Positions 13,308-26,600 of a stretch of DNA of 64,000 nt are shown one piece after another. Position 1 is the stretch's first letter. Each line of letters begins with the position of its first letter. The position numbers and the translations under genes are program-made. Under the pieces are notes generated by a model that had not been told where the DNA came from, made no database searches, and worked only from the letters and a program-made list of their open reading frames with translations. This stretch comes from Isoperla grammatica (taxonomy: Eukaryota; Arthropoda; Insecta; Plecoptera; Perlodidae): positions 4,742,001 through 4,806,000 of the forward strand of contig OX246739.1 of the NCBI GenBank assembly GCA_945910005.1. Direction: 5' to 3'.

Positions 13308-13422
13308 TCGCTTTTACAGCAGACTGCACGATGAGGGTCGCTTGTACAGCAGACTGCACGATGAGGGTCGCTTGTACAGCAGACTGCACGATGAGGGTCG
13401 CTTGTACAGCAGACTGCATGAT
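13308..13422. repeat. 30-bp minisatellite, about 4 copies
   Basis: The unit TCGCTTGTACAGCAGACTGC plus ACGATGAGGG is repeated almost without change. The first copy has CTTTTACAG and the last ends at CATGATCC. A 74-aa minus-strand frame is open through it only because 30 is a multiple of three. Confidence 0.95.
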
Positions 13423-14543
13423 CCGCAGAGAAATATAAGATTGTTTACTGTGCCCCGTTTTGTTTGTGTGAAATGAAGCGGACACTACAAATGTTCGATC
13501 AACCACATGACAAGATTTTAAAATTCTAGCGTATCCATAAATATCACATAAAACCCATCCCGGCTTAAATAAAAGATAAATTACAATATCACCATTCTAG
13601 CGTTTAGCGTTTTGTTTTGTGTGCCTATTTAAACCTTTGAGAGAGTAAGTTACATGGAGAGAACTCACTATACAGTACACAAATGAATAAGTAATGAGGC
13701 TTTACGCTTTCGAATACTTCAAAGAGTGACAAAATGTAATAGAATATAAAAAGCTTTGTCTGTCGCTTGATGAGCCACAGCTTCAAACCTTGGTTGCATG
13801 GGTCTGAATAATATGCTTCGTAGATCAAAAATATATATTCAATACCTACCATGCTTTGAAAGAAAGACAATTCTCAAAGAAGATAAGTTGTAACGAAAAC
13901 GTTGGCATACCTGTATTGTTGGTCGTATACGTATTATTACAGACAGTTACAACCTCAAGTAATGGCCAACCAGACTCCTCGTCTGAAATCAGTGGGGAGT
14001 GATTTGGGCTGGCTCTTAATTTCGGAGCTTGAAGTTTAGATCCCACTATCGCTTAGTCGATACCTGCTACTGATACGCTTAGAACCCTCAAGCCTGCCTC
14101 TACTGCGAGAAGTCTGTTTCGAGATAATACGATACCAATCATGCAGCCAATATTAAATTTATCATGTACAGATATGAGAATCAAATAAATGTTTCATACC
14201 ATTCCCTCGTACTATTCGATGTTACTTGGCCTTCTCAGCCGCTCTTTTATATTTACGCAACTGAAATGATCTGAATCGTGTTCATACAAGGAACACAAAT
14301 CACTTATGTAAAAGAAGCACAAAAGCTCACATTTTAACGTGGAGTTATTCCATGGTGGTCTTAAATTTTAAAAAATTCTAAAAAGTATTTTTAAATTGAG
14401 ATTGAAAACCTACCTGTTTTTAAACAATGCCTTCTCTCGACTTCACGCATCTATATCGTACACTGCCGTTTCATACTTAGTAAATATATATACTTATGTG
14501 AAATATGGTTTTTATAGTAGGCCACTATGAGGTTGTTATGATC
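13423..14543. other. Unique DNA, no gene seen
   Basis: Short minus-strand open frames (13625-13870, 13846-14046) lack homology I can recognise. Nothing else is visible. Confidence 0.55.
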
Positions 14544-14676
14544 GTATATAAGACAGAATGCAAAACTGACTCCTCTGGGAATCGAACCCAGCTTTCTCAA
14601 TGGTCAGAGTCCCACCCAACAAGTGGGAGACCCGGGCTCGATTCCCAGTAAGTGTCTTACATTCTGTATTATATAC
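14544..14676. repeat. Inverted repeat containing a tRNA-like sequence
   Basis: The ends GTATATAAGACAGAATG and, on the other side, the complement of GTATATAATACAGAATG form inverted arms. They continue into CTGGGAATCGAACCCAG against CTGGGCTCGATTCCCAG-like sequence. The middle of the plus strand (14591-14648) reads like tRNA parts: CTCAATGGTCAGAGTC (D-arm), CCCAC-CCAACAA-GTGGG (an anticodon-like arm with a 7-nt loop, but C rather than T at position 33) and CGGGCTCGATTCCCAG (T-arm with one mismatch). The acceptor stem does not close normally. I read it as a tRNA-derived SINE or foldback element, not a working tRNA. Confidence 0.6.
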
Positions 14677-16421
14677 CATACAGAATCAAAGTATTGATTA
14701 CAACCACCGCTTTTTGGGTTAATACAAAATTAAGACGCACCATTGAACTATGGTCAGTTTCCAAGTAGGATATTCTTGATAAGTCACTACAAACAGAATA
14801 CCGATGGGTATATTTTCCATAAAAAATGAGTGCCCACTATTAAGACTGGCGTGACTCCATAACAAGGGCGTTCATAACATCAACAACCTCAAGTCAAAAA
14901 TAGAAAGATGTCCGTGTTTCGCGCTGTCATAAAATAGCACCAGTTGAATAGCATGCAAAGCACCTAAAGCTGAAAGGGATAAAGCTCATCTCTTTCTGTT
15001 GCATGTCAGCATGCATTTAGTGACGTCATGCTTTTCAGATGGTAATGCAAGAAGTCAGCACAAAGTAAAGATGGATCCTCTTGATGTTTTCAACGTACTT
15101 GACAGTTAATACGAGTGCATTTGACATCCACCACTGATGGAATAGCAATGCGAATAGTGAAACCTTTCAACTAATTAAAAGAAGATGTGCTTACATTAAC
15201 GCGCAATATCTAATTATTATTTTTAAACTATTCACCGGTTATCACTTGCTTGCAGTGGATTGAATTTTACCTGTTTACTCTCTTGGATATTTCGCATTCT
15301 ACTTTCATAAATTTTCGTCAAAAAGTTTAAATAAAAAAAGTTATCTTTTAAATATTATTGAAAATGATGGATAAAGAAAAGACTTTTAATAATGAAGGCA
15401 GTAGACAACACTGGTGGTATTTGTTATAGAGCTACATTATAAGTAAAGAAACACAGTTTTTATGTGGTAGGGAATAATTTACCGAACAACAAACAATCTA
15501 CACATTTTAATTATGAAATTTTGTATGGAATACGGTGTCGTTCCAATTGCGGATAAATCTAGGAGCAAATACAATAATAATGAGTGCGCACACCCGCGTA
15601 CGAAGGCCACTACATCATTACCTACAGTGTCTAATCCTGCTTGCCCATTAAGTATTAGGGATGGTTTAGTCATATTTGCCACTTTAGGACATCCGTAATA
15701 ATTCCTACTTTACTGCTTTGAGACTCAATAGGTCCCCTTTTCCTTGTCCATAATGACAATAATAATAATAACGGCATCATTATTAATTGATGAATGTAAG
15801 TAAGTTCATACTTACCAGTTCGCGAATTTAAGTTGCCCTGCAACGACTTTATTTTATTGTTATTTTCAGTATAGAAACACCGTATTATACAATGCATTAT
15901 TACTTGTGCTTGACATTAATAGAGCCTGCGCTACTCCTGTTCATACTTCTGCTCTAAGGTTCATACACGGCGTTAGTCGAACGACAGTGTAACGTTTACT
16001 CTTCGTATGCGCTAGCGAGCAATTGATGTGACAAACTGAGGGAAACTGTTTGACTCCGAGCAGCACTTTCGTGTCAACCATTGTTGATTACATGATAGAA
16101 CATCGACCCAACCACGCGTACTTTGTCTTATTCCAAGTTAGTTCGCTTGGAGTTGAAAACGACCAAACTATCTTGGGTGAATAACACGTAAGGAAAATAA
16201 TGATGAATTCATTACCAGTAGTCGTACTGGTTGTGATTCTCTACTCATAAACTTGCTAGAAAGGAGATGTTACTGCGACAAAAGACATAATTTTACGAAT
16301 TGGCAGTAAAAAGTGCGTTTACAGAATCTTATCAGGTTCACTTGTTATTTCATTTACTCACGTAGACGTTTATTTTTGAACCCGTAGGTGTAATAATTTA
16401 CTATATAAACTGCTTAATTAA
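14677..16421. other. Unique DNA, no gene seen
   Basis: AT-rich with no supported exon or RNA gene. It contains a short ATA/AAT microsatellite at about 15757-15770. Confidence 0.55.
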
Positions 16422-16691
16422 CTATATCTCAAGATTGAAACACAACATCAAAAATCTGAGACTACATAGCGCTGTGGTTTGGTAATCCCTACACACTGAA
16501 TGATAAATGTATTTAACGTTATCATCAGTATGACTGTGATAACGAGTTCCTTAAATTACTAAGGAATTAGTTATCACAGTCATACTGATGATAACGTTAA
16601 ATACATTTATCATTCAGTGTGTAGGGCTAACCAAACCACAGCGCTATGTAGTCTCAGATTTTTGATGTCGTGTTTCAATCTTGAGATATAG
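16422..16691. repeat. Near-perfect long palindrome (122-bp arms)
   Basis: Arms 16422-16543 and 16570-16691 are reverse complements with only about 3 mismatches in 122 positions. The 26-nt centre itself contains the stem TTCCTTA...TAAGGAA around AATTAC. Arms begin CTATATCTCAAGATTG. No open frame, box A/B or clear target-site duplication is seen. A transcript of either strand would fold into one long double-stranded hairpin. It is either a foldback MITE, a very recent inverted duplication, or a hairpin-RNA locus. Confidence 0.97.
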
Positions 16692-17760
16692 ATAAAAAAT
16701 GAAAATTTTCTGCGGTTTTTGACGTAGAGGTATCCTTCGCTCTTAAAATACAGGTAATTTTGGACACCCGTATTCGTATGCATAGTTGATGACTCAGCGT
16801 TTAAAGAGTCTAGCTCACAAGCACTTGGTTAGTGCATGTGTATTAAGTGCATATAATGTTATTCACCATTGTTTTAACCAATACAACACAAATGCGTAAC
16901 ATTCCCTCAGTTTAAATTTGATAAACGAGTTATGAATGTTCACATTTCATATATATTTGAGCCCATGTCAATGTTATTAATAATGCGAAGAGAATTTACA
17001 TATTAACTTTGTGCCCAAATTGAAAAAAAACAGCTATCCTAGATGTTATAAATATGAAGAAAAAAGCATAAGCTTTGTTAAAAAATCCATTAAATTTTCT
17101 CGTTTTCTGAGTATGTCGTACGGTGTTAAAAATGCTCTTTGTGACTCTTGATGGTATTAAAGAAATACGGAGAAGAGAGTAGAAAATTAATATTGTATGA
17201 TGAACATTACGACCTATAAGTCGGTGTATTACTTATTGTTCAATAGCTGGCAAGAATCCTGAAACAAGAGCCGTGTATTTGTTATTTTTAAATATAGCTG
17301 TTTAAGCTTACATGAAACCATTTGGTGGAGGTGCCGGGTTCTTTACATTTACGTATTATTGACTTTTAACTGAATTTCTATGAAATTTGTGCCTGGATAA
17401 TATTAATTTATAACGTAAATGTTCATTCACTGAATATTATATCATAATTAAATAACGCTGCACCGTTTCGATCATAACTTTGAAAATATTTATTATTTAA
17501 CTTCATTACTCAGCAGCCATTATCATGTATTAGAAAAATACAAAAAGTATTCATTGGAATTTCTGTGTATATTGCGGATACATTAATAATATTTTCTTTA
17601 CTGGAAACACCTTTAATTACTGTACAAGGTGACTGCCGGGCAAGCAAAACGTCTGCGTTCGTGTCCCGGTGAGGTTGTTTCAGTTGATACTTAATTATAT
17701 TCTAAATACACGAAATTGTTGAGCGATTCATAATTAGTAGTAGTAGAAGTAGTTCGTAGC
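16692..17760. other. Unique AT-rich DNA, no gene seen
   Basis: No coding or structural-RNA signal. A short GC-richer string with a GCGTTCGTGTCCCGG box B-like sequence at about 17655-17672 is too weak to call. Confidence 0.55.
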
Positions 17761-17892
17761 AACTTGCATTACGGCTCGGGTTGCTTCGGTTTACTTGACC
17801 CGAGTAGTTTATCAGTATCTGTCTCAGTCGCTCTCAGACACAAGAGCGAGAGAGACTACTGATCCAGTTACTCGGATCAGGTAAATGCAAGC
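17761..17892. repeat. Imperfect hairpin / older inverted repeat
   Basis: The left arm ends TCTCAGTCGCTCT at 17834 and the right arm starts AGAGCGAGAGAGAC at 17843. Outward, CCGAGTA...TACTCGG and outer CTTGCAT...ATGCAAG also pair. The left arm has a roughly 25-base insertion (ACGGCTCGGGTTGCTTCGG region) relative to the right. It could be a decayed MITE or a hairpin RNA precursor. Confidence 0.65.
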
Positions 17893-20800
17893 GCCCCTAA
17901 AGGACATTATGCACCACGGTCGCTGGGAAGTTATCTGCGCTCTGTTTGAAACTATTTACATGCACTATAATTATACACGACATATATTAAAATTGATAAA
18001 TATTTGTGACACAATAATCATGTTTTCAGATTAATTGGTAAGCTTCAAATTAATTTTGGTAATGCAAAGATTATGATAAATATTAAAAGGTTGCTTCAAA
18101 ACACTGATTTTTAATAATAATTTTATTCTAGCTGGTGTGGGATATCTATTAAGTGCTCATCATGCGATAAAATTATTTTGTATACTGAGACTTTAAATTT
18201 TAAAACAGTTGCTTTATATACACGTGCAGGATAAATACACGTTCATAGGCCTAACCTACAACGACTGTTTACAATCCTAGTCTTATCGTTAGTCAACAAC
18301 CAATCATTTTGACTTTTTATTATTCCGATGTATAAAGTTGAAATTAAATGCAAATACAGGTTTTGTGAACGTCCGTTCAATTTAGGAAAATGTAATAATA
18401 ATTGAAGAACGTTATTGATATCGGAAGAACAAAACGAAAACAAATATCAATTATATACGAGGTGGATTTATAAACGAATACCTAAGAGACTGATCGGTAA
18501 AATATAATGCGGAGAGGAGAGACTGAAAGCGGAAATCTACAGGCAGAGGTAGTAGGGACTTCAATAAATGGTGTGGAGTGTTTCTTGATGAAAGTTACAT
18601 ATCCAAACCAGGATATATATTATTTACCGTGGTACAAGTGGAAGTTGAAATGAAAACGACGAATATATGCCAGTGTAAGATTAACCAGTTGAAGAATATT
18701 TCATGCACAATTTGGTGGTTGCATACAATTTTAAATAATATTTATTGCTATCCTTTACTACACAAATAATCAATTTTATTTAAATGAACGAACCAAAACG
18801 GAAATGCACGCCAATAAAATTAATAACCGATCTCTGTAATTCTGAACTATTTCAATTAGTGTAGTCTAATATGACTTTTGTTGCTTACATTCTAAGTTTG
18901 CTCTGTTGTCTGTCATATCTTTATGGGCATGGCTTTCATGCATAACGTGCATTTCAATTTACTTTAGACTCCACCTTGTAGCGGACAAGGGTAGGTATTG
19001 AATAAATACATACATCACGGACAAATACAATTCACATTTTTGTGGCTGCGTCCATGTGGAAAAACAATGGCGGAAGTTGAAATCGGTTCTCCCTCTGTTT
19101 TCTGGCATCGTTCTCAAACAAACGAATAATTAGGAAGTGTATTCAGCAGTCGTATTCTTCACTGTTAGATGACAAAGTTATCCCGTAGTTGCCCCCGCGG
19201 CCCTTTTAGCACTTGCGTCAAAACCTCGGCTCGGGTTTCATTCACTTTAATTAAAGCCAGTTCTGTTTGAACATTTCACTGGGCGCAATAACGAAATAAG
19301 CACAACCGTTCTTTAGTGTTTGGCACCGTGTTTTTATACACATGCAAATACCGCTGTTTTTAATCTGTAGAGAGGTAACCCCATTGGTTGCCTTGTTCAT
19401 ATCCGCTTTTTTCATTTTTGAAGATCGTTCGTTTTGTTTCCGTGTCCCAAACACCATTCTAGACATATTGTTTCCAAAAATCAATAACAAGATAAATATT
19501 AATAAATAGAGAATGTGAATATTGAATACAACTGATGGGGTCTTTTGCAAATGCTAAAGAATGAAAATAATATAAATTATGGAAACGTGATCCCTCATTA
19601 CATAAACGTACGGATAACAGTTATCAGTTAGTAAAATGAAAGCATAGAGGTTGATGTTTTAATGGTTAAACAGCTGCTGCCGTATTTAATATAATGCGAT
19701 GTTGAAATCAATGTAACCCCATTAAAGTAAAGTTGCTCATAAATCTTCACTCGATCACATTTTGTTATTTATGTTTAATATATATAAAACCACGTTATGA
19801 AGCGCATTTAGTTCAATATCCTGTTATGATATTGTAAAGCTCAAATATTATATTGCGGTGGAAGACCTATTATTGTTGTTATACAACGGTTGGACAAGTT
19901 GTTGACTTCGATACTCAATTTTGTTTTAGAAAAATATGCTTTTAATCATTCTAAGTTATACAATTCATGAAAATAATAATTCTGGAACTTATCTTACGCC
20001 AAATATAATAAGAAAATGAATACAAGTTTTACGAAAGAGTATGTTATTGTGTAACTTATTGAAACTATCAACTCTAAACAAATGTCATACAACTTACTTC
20101 GATTTTCGAAGCACGTTAGGTCAGGAAGTGGTAAGTCACCAGTTTTTTGGACACAATGGCGTTAATTAACTTGGCTTGTCAGGCCTGTCATGTCTCTTGA
20201 TTGTTCTCGTAAGTCTCCTTATTCTATCTTGTCTGTTCCCATCAGAGCCCTTTCTACTGTCGTAGGTTTGATAATAGCAATAATAAAAAGATATCGTCCA
20301 TAATTCATAATGTATAATAGGAAAACGAATGATAAAATATTCCCTTATGAATTGTCTTACAGGTCGGCTACATAAAAATAACAACATGTTAGTTCATATT
20401 TTATTTGAAAATACCGAAAACATTTAAATATAGAATTATTATCAGGGCATATCACTGCATAGAGTTAATGTATAGATAGTAAGAAAAAACGATTATTTTG
20501 TTTCTGCGCTGAATGTTTCATTCATTGAACACACAAAAATAATTGTAGTAGAATTAATGTTTTATGTTCAATACAAATTTTGCAAATTTAATGATTTTTC
20601 TGTAGCATTAATTTTTTGCAATCTAACTTCATGTTTGGAGCTGCCCTACATAGTTAACAGGTAAAATGTTTAGAGATGATTTACACAGTTATAAACATAC
20701 AGTTATTGTATAATGTATATCTCCCCATTCTCTTAATTTCCGTAAAACGAAATTTGTAAATATACCTTTCTCCAAAAGTTAAACCGTTTTAAATGATGAA

Positions 20801-22497
20801 AAGCCCCCCATAACAAAATGATGAATGATTTTAATTCAGGTCTGAATGAGGTTAACTCCCCCTCCCCCCCCCCCCCCCACTTATTGCGCTAGTGTTGAAA
20901 AGAGCTGGCGTGGCGATGTGGTTGGGTGGGTGTGGGTCAGAAGAGCGGGTGGTAAAAGGGTTTGAGAGTGTCGTCCCCCCGCGCGAGGGGTAGTGGAGGG
21001 GGGGGGGGGGTACAGCTGGTCCCATCTCACGATTCTAACGTGAGACGACTGCTATCATCAGTCACGCTCTCATCCAACATACACTTAGATCCATCATCAG
21101 AAGAAGCTGCAATTCAATTTCAACTTGGAGAAATATCGCATGTTAGAGGGAAAAGAACGGGTGTTTTAATACTGCACGAAAGTAATTTCCTCTGTGTTTT
21201 CAATGTTATTTTATACAAAAACTAATAAAAAGAAATAGATATCATACAATAATAATTTTCGAACAGATGCTGCGTGTTTTTATCTTTAAAAATACAGTGC
21301 AATACACAAAACAACATACCATGTTTCCATTGCCGCCCACATAATGAACAAACGAATTGGAAAAACAAACAGATACACACGTATTTAATCTATTCAAATG
21401 TATGAGAGGACCACAGATGGAAATTTGAGTCAGTGACTGAAACAAGAGGTTTTTACCAAATAAGTATCGAAAAGAAAACGAATATGTGTTTATTGTCTAC
21501 TAGCAACAGTATTACAGTTGCTATTTTCATTAGAACTGTTTTAATACGTCACGACAAGGAAACCATTTACATTAGTAATATCCCCACGAAAACGATAACA
21601 GAACGTATAATCTAGCAACGTTTATTATAACCTATCATTATTTTTCTATTGCAATAATACCTTTCCTTGGAAACGCACGCAGCCTGAAACTTTGTCAAAT
21701 CGTACCTGTAATGAAAACTTTACTGATTCAAGGTAAACTTCTCAAGCAGTTTTCATTTCGGGTGTAAGTGCTCACGTAAGTGGTCCGGACTCTACAGTAT
21801 GTGTGCAATGCCGGTAGAGAACCGAGAAATATGATTCCTTGGGCACACGAAGTAAATTTTAAAACGAACATTTTATAAATTGATGCTGATGTATCTGTTC
21901 ACATTGTAGAAACGTTTACTGGTATTTTTCGGAGGAACTTTCACTGTAAAATGGGAATTTATAAGTATTTATTTAAGGTTTAATTTTTAATTTACTTCAA
22001 ATCATTTTGAACCACAGCATTCAGCTTATTGAGTGCTTGTTTTAACATTAAACTATCGAAAACGAACGCGTTTTTTTTTTTAATCATTATCATTAAATGT
22101 GTTTGTGTGTTCGTATACGTTGCATGCGTGATTACATCAAACTTATGTTTTACTTTATAAACCTACTTGTTTTCTAGGTGCTTTAATGAACAGAAAACAC
22201 GGTCCAAAACAATTCCTTCACACTAGAACGTAAAATAAACGGCAGAAAATAAAAACAAAATTGTTTTTCTCTTAGGTATCGTAGAAACAAATAATTACTG
22301 ACCCTCCAGCCTTATTGTTATGATCTTGGGTCGCCAGTTGTGTGTAAGTGCGCCCACCGCCTGCAAACACTAATACACTAGCATCGTCATGATCAGCTGT
22401 TACCATCTAGAAGGCAGTGCAGCGTCTTTAAGAGGGCACTAAAGAAGCTCGAAGATGAAGTGTGGTCTAGCCAATAGACCTTTTTCAGAATTCATGT
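17893..22497. other. Unique DNA with C and G homopolymers
   Basis: No supported gene. A C run lies at 20861-20878 and a G run of 13 at 20998-21010, so the two complementary homopolymers sit 120 bp apart. TAGGCCTA occurs at 18246-18253. The 87-aa frame at 20962-21225 crosses the G run and is not gene-like. Confidence 0.5.
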
Positions 22498-22650
22498 AGG
22501 ACCCTTAGATAGAGCTAATTACGGCCTTCTAGATCTTCAGTGACAACAAGACAACAATGAAAAATGCTCCTCAACATGAACTATCAATTAAGGACCCTTA
22601 AATAGAGCGTATCACGGCTTCCTAGATCAATTCTGAAAATCATTTATTGT
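22498..22650. repeat. Diverged tandem duplication, period about 93 bp
   Basis: AGGACCCTTAGATAGAGC...ACGGCCTTCTAGATC at 22498 is repeated with changes from 22591 as AGGACCCTTAAATAGAGC...ACGGCTTCCTAGATC. Two copies are seen. No function can be assigned. Confidence 0.7.
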
Positions 22651-23560
22651 TTTTGGGGGACAAACATACAGGCTTGTCAGGCGCAGATGCGGCATCATCA
22701 GAAACTTTGTAGGTAGTCAGTGCATGCCCGGGGAACAAATTGTTTAACACCATTTACTTTTTTAGTATCCATGTATTCTCTAGTGATATTACGGAAAACA
22801 ATAAAACCACACTATTTTACGTTGGTAGCACTTTTCCACCAGCGACCTACATTGTCATGGGTTTCTGTTTGGAAAGTTACTTTCATACGGGTGCCCTGAG
22901 AGCTTTGATCCGTCAGTCAAGGCCGTGGTCGACCCGTAAGACGTTACGAAGCCTGATTGGCCAAGAACTTAACGCAATACGCTGGCGTCAGGGCATGATA
23001 ACCTTGTAACGCAGTTGTAGTCTGAGGTTACATTCTGCTAACATTAGTGCGCTAGATAAGGTTCAAGATTGAATGTACTATAGTACAGAGTACTCAACCC
23101 GTGTATGTGATTTTACCAAGCGCAGATATCAAGTGTCAGAGCGTCTTAGTTTCACTCAAGGAAGCCAATAACCGCTCGGTAATCCAAAACTCACAAGCCG
23201 AGGGTATCTTCATCCACTCCATTATCTGCCTGTCAGTACTCGCGTTTCGAAGGAGAACCTATATCTTTTCAAAACCCTGCAGTGAAACCTTTTGTTTGGT
23301 CCAATTATGACGAGATTTTACTTACGTTTACGTTATACAATAACAATATTCTAATTTGAGAGAACAAAAGTGTGACTTAAACCCACATCAAACCTGACTG
23401 ACGGAGTATTCTGTGGTTTCCCCAGTATTTAAGTGAATACAGTGGAATTGAATTTGAAAAACATCCCGTGGACATTCCTTCCAAATTATTCGAACACAAC
23501 AACAACATAACAAGTGAGGCGACAACAGTTCTCTGTATTAATTATTAATTTCCGACACCG
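22651..23560. other. Unique DNA, GC-richer block at 22850-23010
   Basis: The 89-aa plus-strand frame at 22740-23009 covers the richer block but shows no motif and no exon-like context. The block could be regulatory. Confidence 0.4.
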
Positions 23561-23610
23561 AAAATAAGTTCTTGTAACTGAGTGGGTAGACAAATGTATT
23601 TATTTATTTA
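23561..23610 (+). repeat. Dispersed repeat family A, copy 2
   Basis: This copy has AAGTTCTTGTAACTGAGTGG then GTAGAC and an AAATGTATTTATTTATTTA tail, the cleanest of the three copies in the window. The box A-like core and AT-rich tail are as described for 4105-4168. Confidence 0.55.
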
Positions 23611-26600
23611 CGCTCCTGGAAAGCTGAGTCATTGAAAGTTTCATGCCCTAGACGTGAGTGGGCAATCACAACTCGACCCGACATAGCTGATAATGAGTTA
23701 CATATAATTATAATTATTATTTTACTTTATTTATAGAAGGTAACTTTGAACCTTCTGTGCTAAAAGAAGGTCTTCACAATTTGAAATGGACATACAATTT
23801 CACATAGGCGACACTAACTAGTTGTTTTTTATTATTTTTTGTTCGAATATGTTGGAAAGAAAAGTTGATTGAAGAGTATTAATGTGTCCGGCCTCTGCAG
23901 TATATTATTGAGCTAATAAAAGTGTTATAAAAAGTTTCACTGGCCAAAACGAACATGGTTTGAGTGATTCGCCAGGAACAAAAAGTACGAGTTTGTCCGT
24001 GACAGTATTGTGTGTATAGTGAACGATATATCCAGTAACAAGTGAGACGTATTTGAAACGCTGTTGTTATAGAAACACAGAACAAGTGTTTTTCAATACG
24101 GTGATGTATATGTTGTGTTTAACCCCAATCACTGTCGGGCATCGTATTAGCTGGGTCTTATCAATATTTGGTATTTATATTCAATCCATTTATCTGTTTA
24201 GAAATATAAATGTCATTCACTTATAAGGGTGTCCGACTGGAACAAAAACTCAGAGCATTATAGTTAGTCAGTAACGACGGTCACATTAAATTAATTCTGA
24301 TGGATATTTATATATTTGTATTATTGTTTTACATTAATAATAGTATGTTAGAGAAGTTTCTTACATTCACGACCTTCTTACAATAAATTTTGTTGCAATT
24401 CATCTATATTCAAACATTTGAAATGTGAAAATTGAACAATTGATAGAATATGTAAATGTTCTCTTTGAATCTCAACCTCTTTGTCGACTAAGCCAGTCAG
24501 TCAGTTTCCGAGTTCTCCAGTAACAACGTTCCAATTCCAATGTTATCATGAATATTTGATGTAAGTACAATATTATTTTCTTTGTAAACGTTTTTCCCTC
24601 TCATAAATGAGGTAAACGAAAAATGAACAACATAACTGGTTCCGTCATTTGTTTGTTATATTCCTTTGATTCCATCGAAAGTGAATATTTACAATCACAT
24701 CTCGTTTCTTTTTGTTTTGGATAATAATTGAGTACTAAATATTTTACAGAACGGAGGAATAATTCAACATCATTTCAGAAACAGCGCTTTCCAAATACGT
24801 CATTTATCATTTAAACGCGTTCCTTAATCCGTATGTGTTTTAGGTAATTTTGTAGTGACTTATCCTCTACCTTGTATACATTTTAAAGATGTAGTTTCCA
24901 TTACAAGACAATGGTTATTAGATTAATAATATTGTTAGCGATTCGATTAGCCGGTAATAAGAGGCCAAACGAACATTGCACCTGCCATGCATTTCGAGAA
25001 TAATGTTTATTGAAACCGTGGTTACCAAACCGAGCTTATTATATACATTACAATTGGCAGAATGCTCGAAATAAAACTAAAATTAGTTTTTTTCAAGCTT
25101 AAAAAAATACACAATAATTCAGTATCCGTAAAAAAGGGTTAATTTCATATCGGTAGGTCTGTTATAAGGGTTCTATGTATCTCTTTCACACCATTTACAA
25201 ATACATTAGCGTGAACAATGCATGAGATAACATTTCAGGAACTCTAAGGAAATTAATACGTCAGACGTTTCCTTCGTAAACTTGTTTCTTACAAGAAAAA
25301 CATTTTGAGTTGTATGTACTAATTTACTTGAAGTATATCCAAAAGTTTGTTAAACATAGTGGGTTAGTTTCAAGCAGCTTGTTAGATTTAGATGGTGGCT
25401 AGAATAAGTTTCAAGAATTCAGTAATGAAGAGAATAAAGTAGATGTAAAGTACTGAGAGAAGGGGTTTTGAGACGCGCACAGACTAATTATGTTCTTACA
25501 CTAAAGCTACGTATACAGTAATATGAATAGTTCAGCTATTTTTAGATAAGCTAAATAATAACACACGTAACGAACTAAATGTTATGTCTACGAAAATACT
25601 GTTAAAAACAATTGCACCATTAAAGCACAATCTTGGGGTGACTAATCGTGCAATCAGGAATTAGCCACGGTTAACAACAGACAACACAATCCTAAACTGA
25701 GTGAATGTTTAGAAACATGCGCTATCGTACTCCAACACGAGTTAAAGAGTGTTGGCTGTTATGGATACACATGCAAACAATCACGATGGCATATCCATGA
25801 AAAGAAAGAAATATTCAATGAGATTGTATTAACCATTAAAATGGTAGGATACAGCCTAGCCTATTATTTTGTTAGCACAATTAAACTCACGGGTTACAGA
25901 CAACTAACGTTGGTGAGATATTACTATTAGTAAACATATTCATTCATATATATTGTTTTCAAAATTAGTGCCGAAGAGTTGTTACAGTAAATATGTGCTC
26001 TCACCTAACTTTGAGTTACTGATATCACATACGGTACAGTGTACATCAACTGATCTAGAACACTCGTAGTACAGGCTAAATTAATTGACAACGAGTCTAA
26101 GAAATTTCGATTAAAACTATTTCTAAAATCGTAATTAACCAATTCTCTAATATTTTCCATTTCATCAGTGAGTATGTTCTGCATGGGGTACCAATCAGTT
26201 ACTGAATAATAGAAAAATACATAAGAGTAGTAAGACACTGTATATATATCTGGTTTCATTCTTAGACGTGAAACACGTTTTCCTACTCCCAAGTCCTAAC
26301 TCAGCGTTATTTAAACTCAGTGCGATAAACCTTAGATCCCTCTCCTTCTCTACTCCTCGAATATTTTACTGAATATGAACATGTTATTGCAAGCGTTAAT
26401 AAGTTTTTCACAGGATGTTGAGTATAGAGAAACTTGAAACCAACCTATATGTTTTGGTTCCGTGAAGTTCACCGAGATGATCCGAAAGAGCGCCGCGAGA
26501 TGTTTCCTTGACTGTAGCAAAGAAACTACATCAGATTGAATTCAAGTACGCCCCATTCATGCCTAATACAATCAGACTCTTTCCTTTATAGACGGGGGAA

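Noticed and set aside
13282..13506. 74-aa frame with a repeated SAVQATLIVQ peptide
   Set aside because: It is a translation of the 30-bp minisatellite, open because the unit is a multiple of three.
19067..19129. Short frame MAEVEIGSPSVFWHRSQTNE with a good start context
   Set aside because: It stops after 20 codons with no splice donor before the stop. Nothing else supports a gene, although a tiny peptide cannot be excluded.
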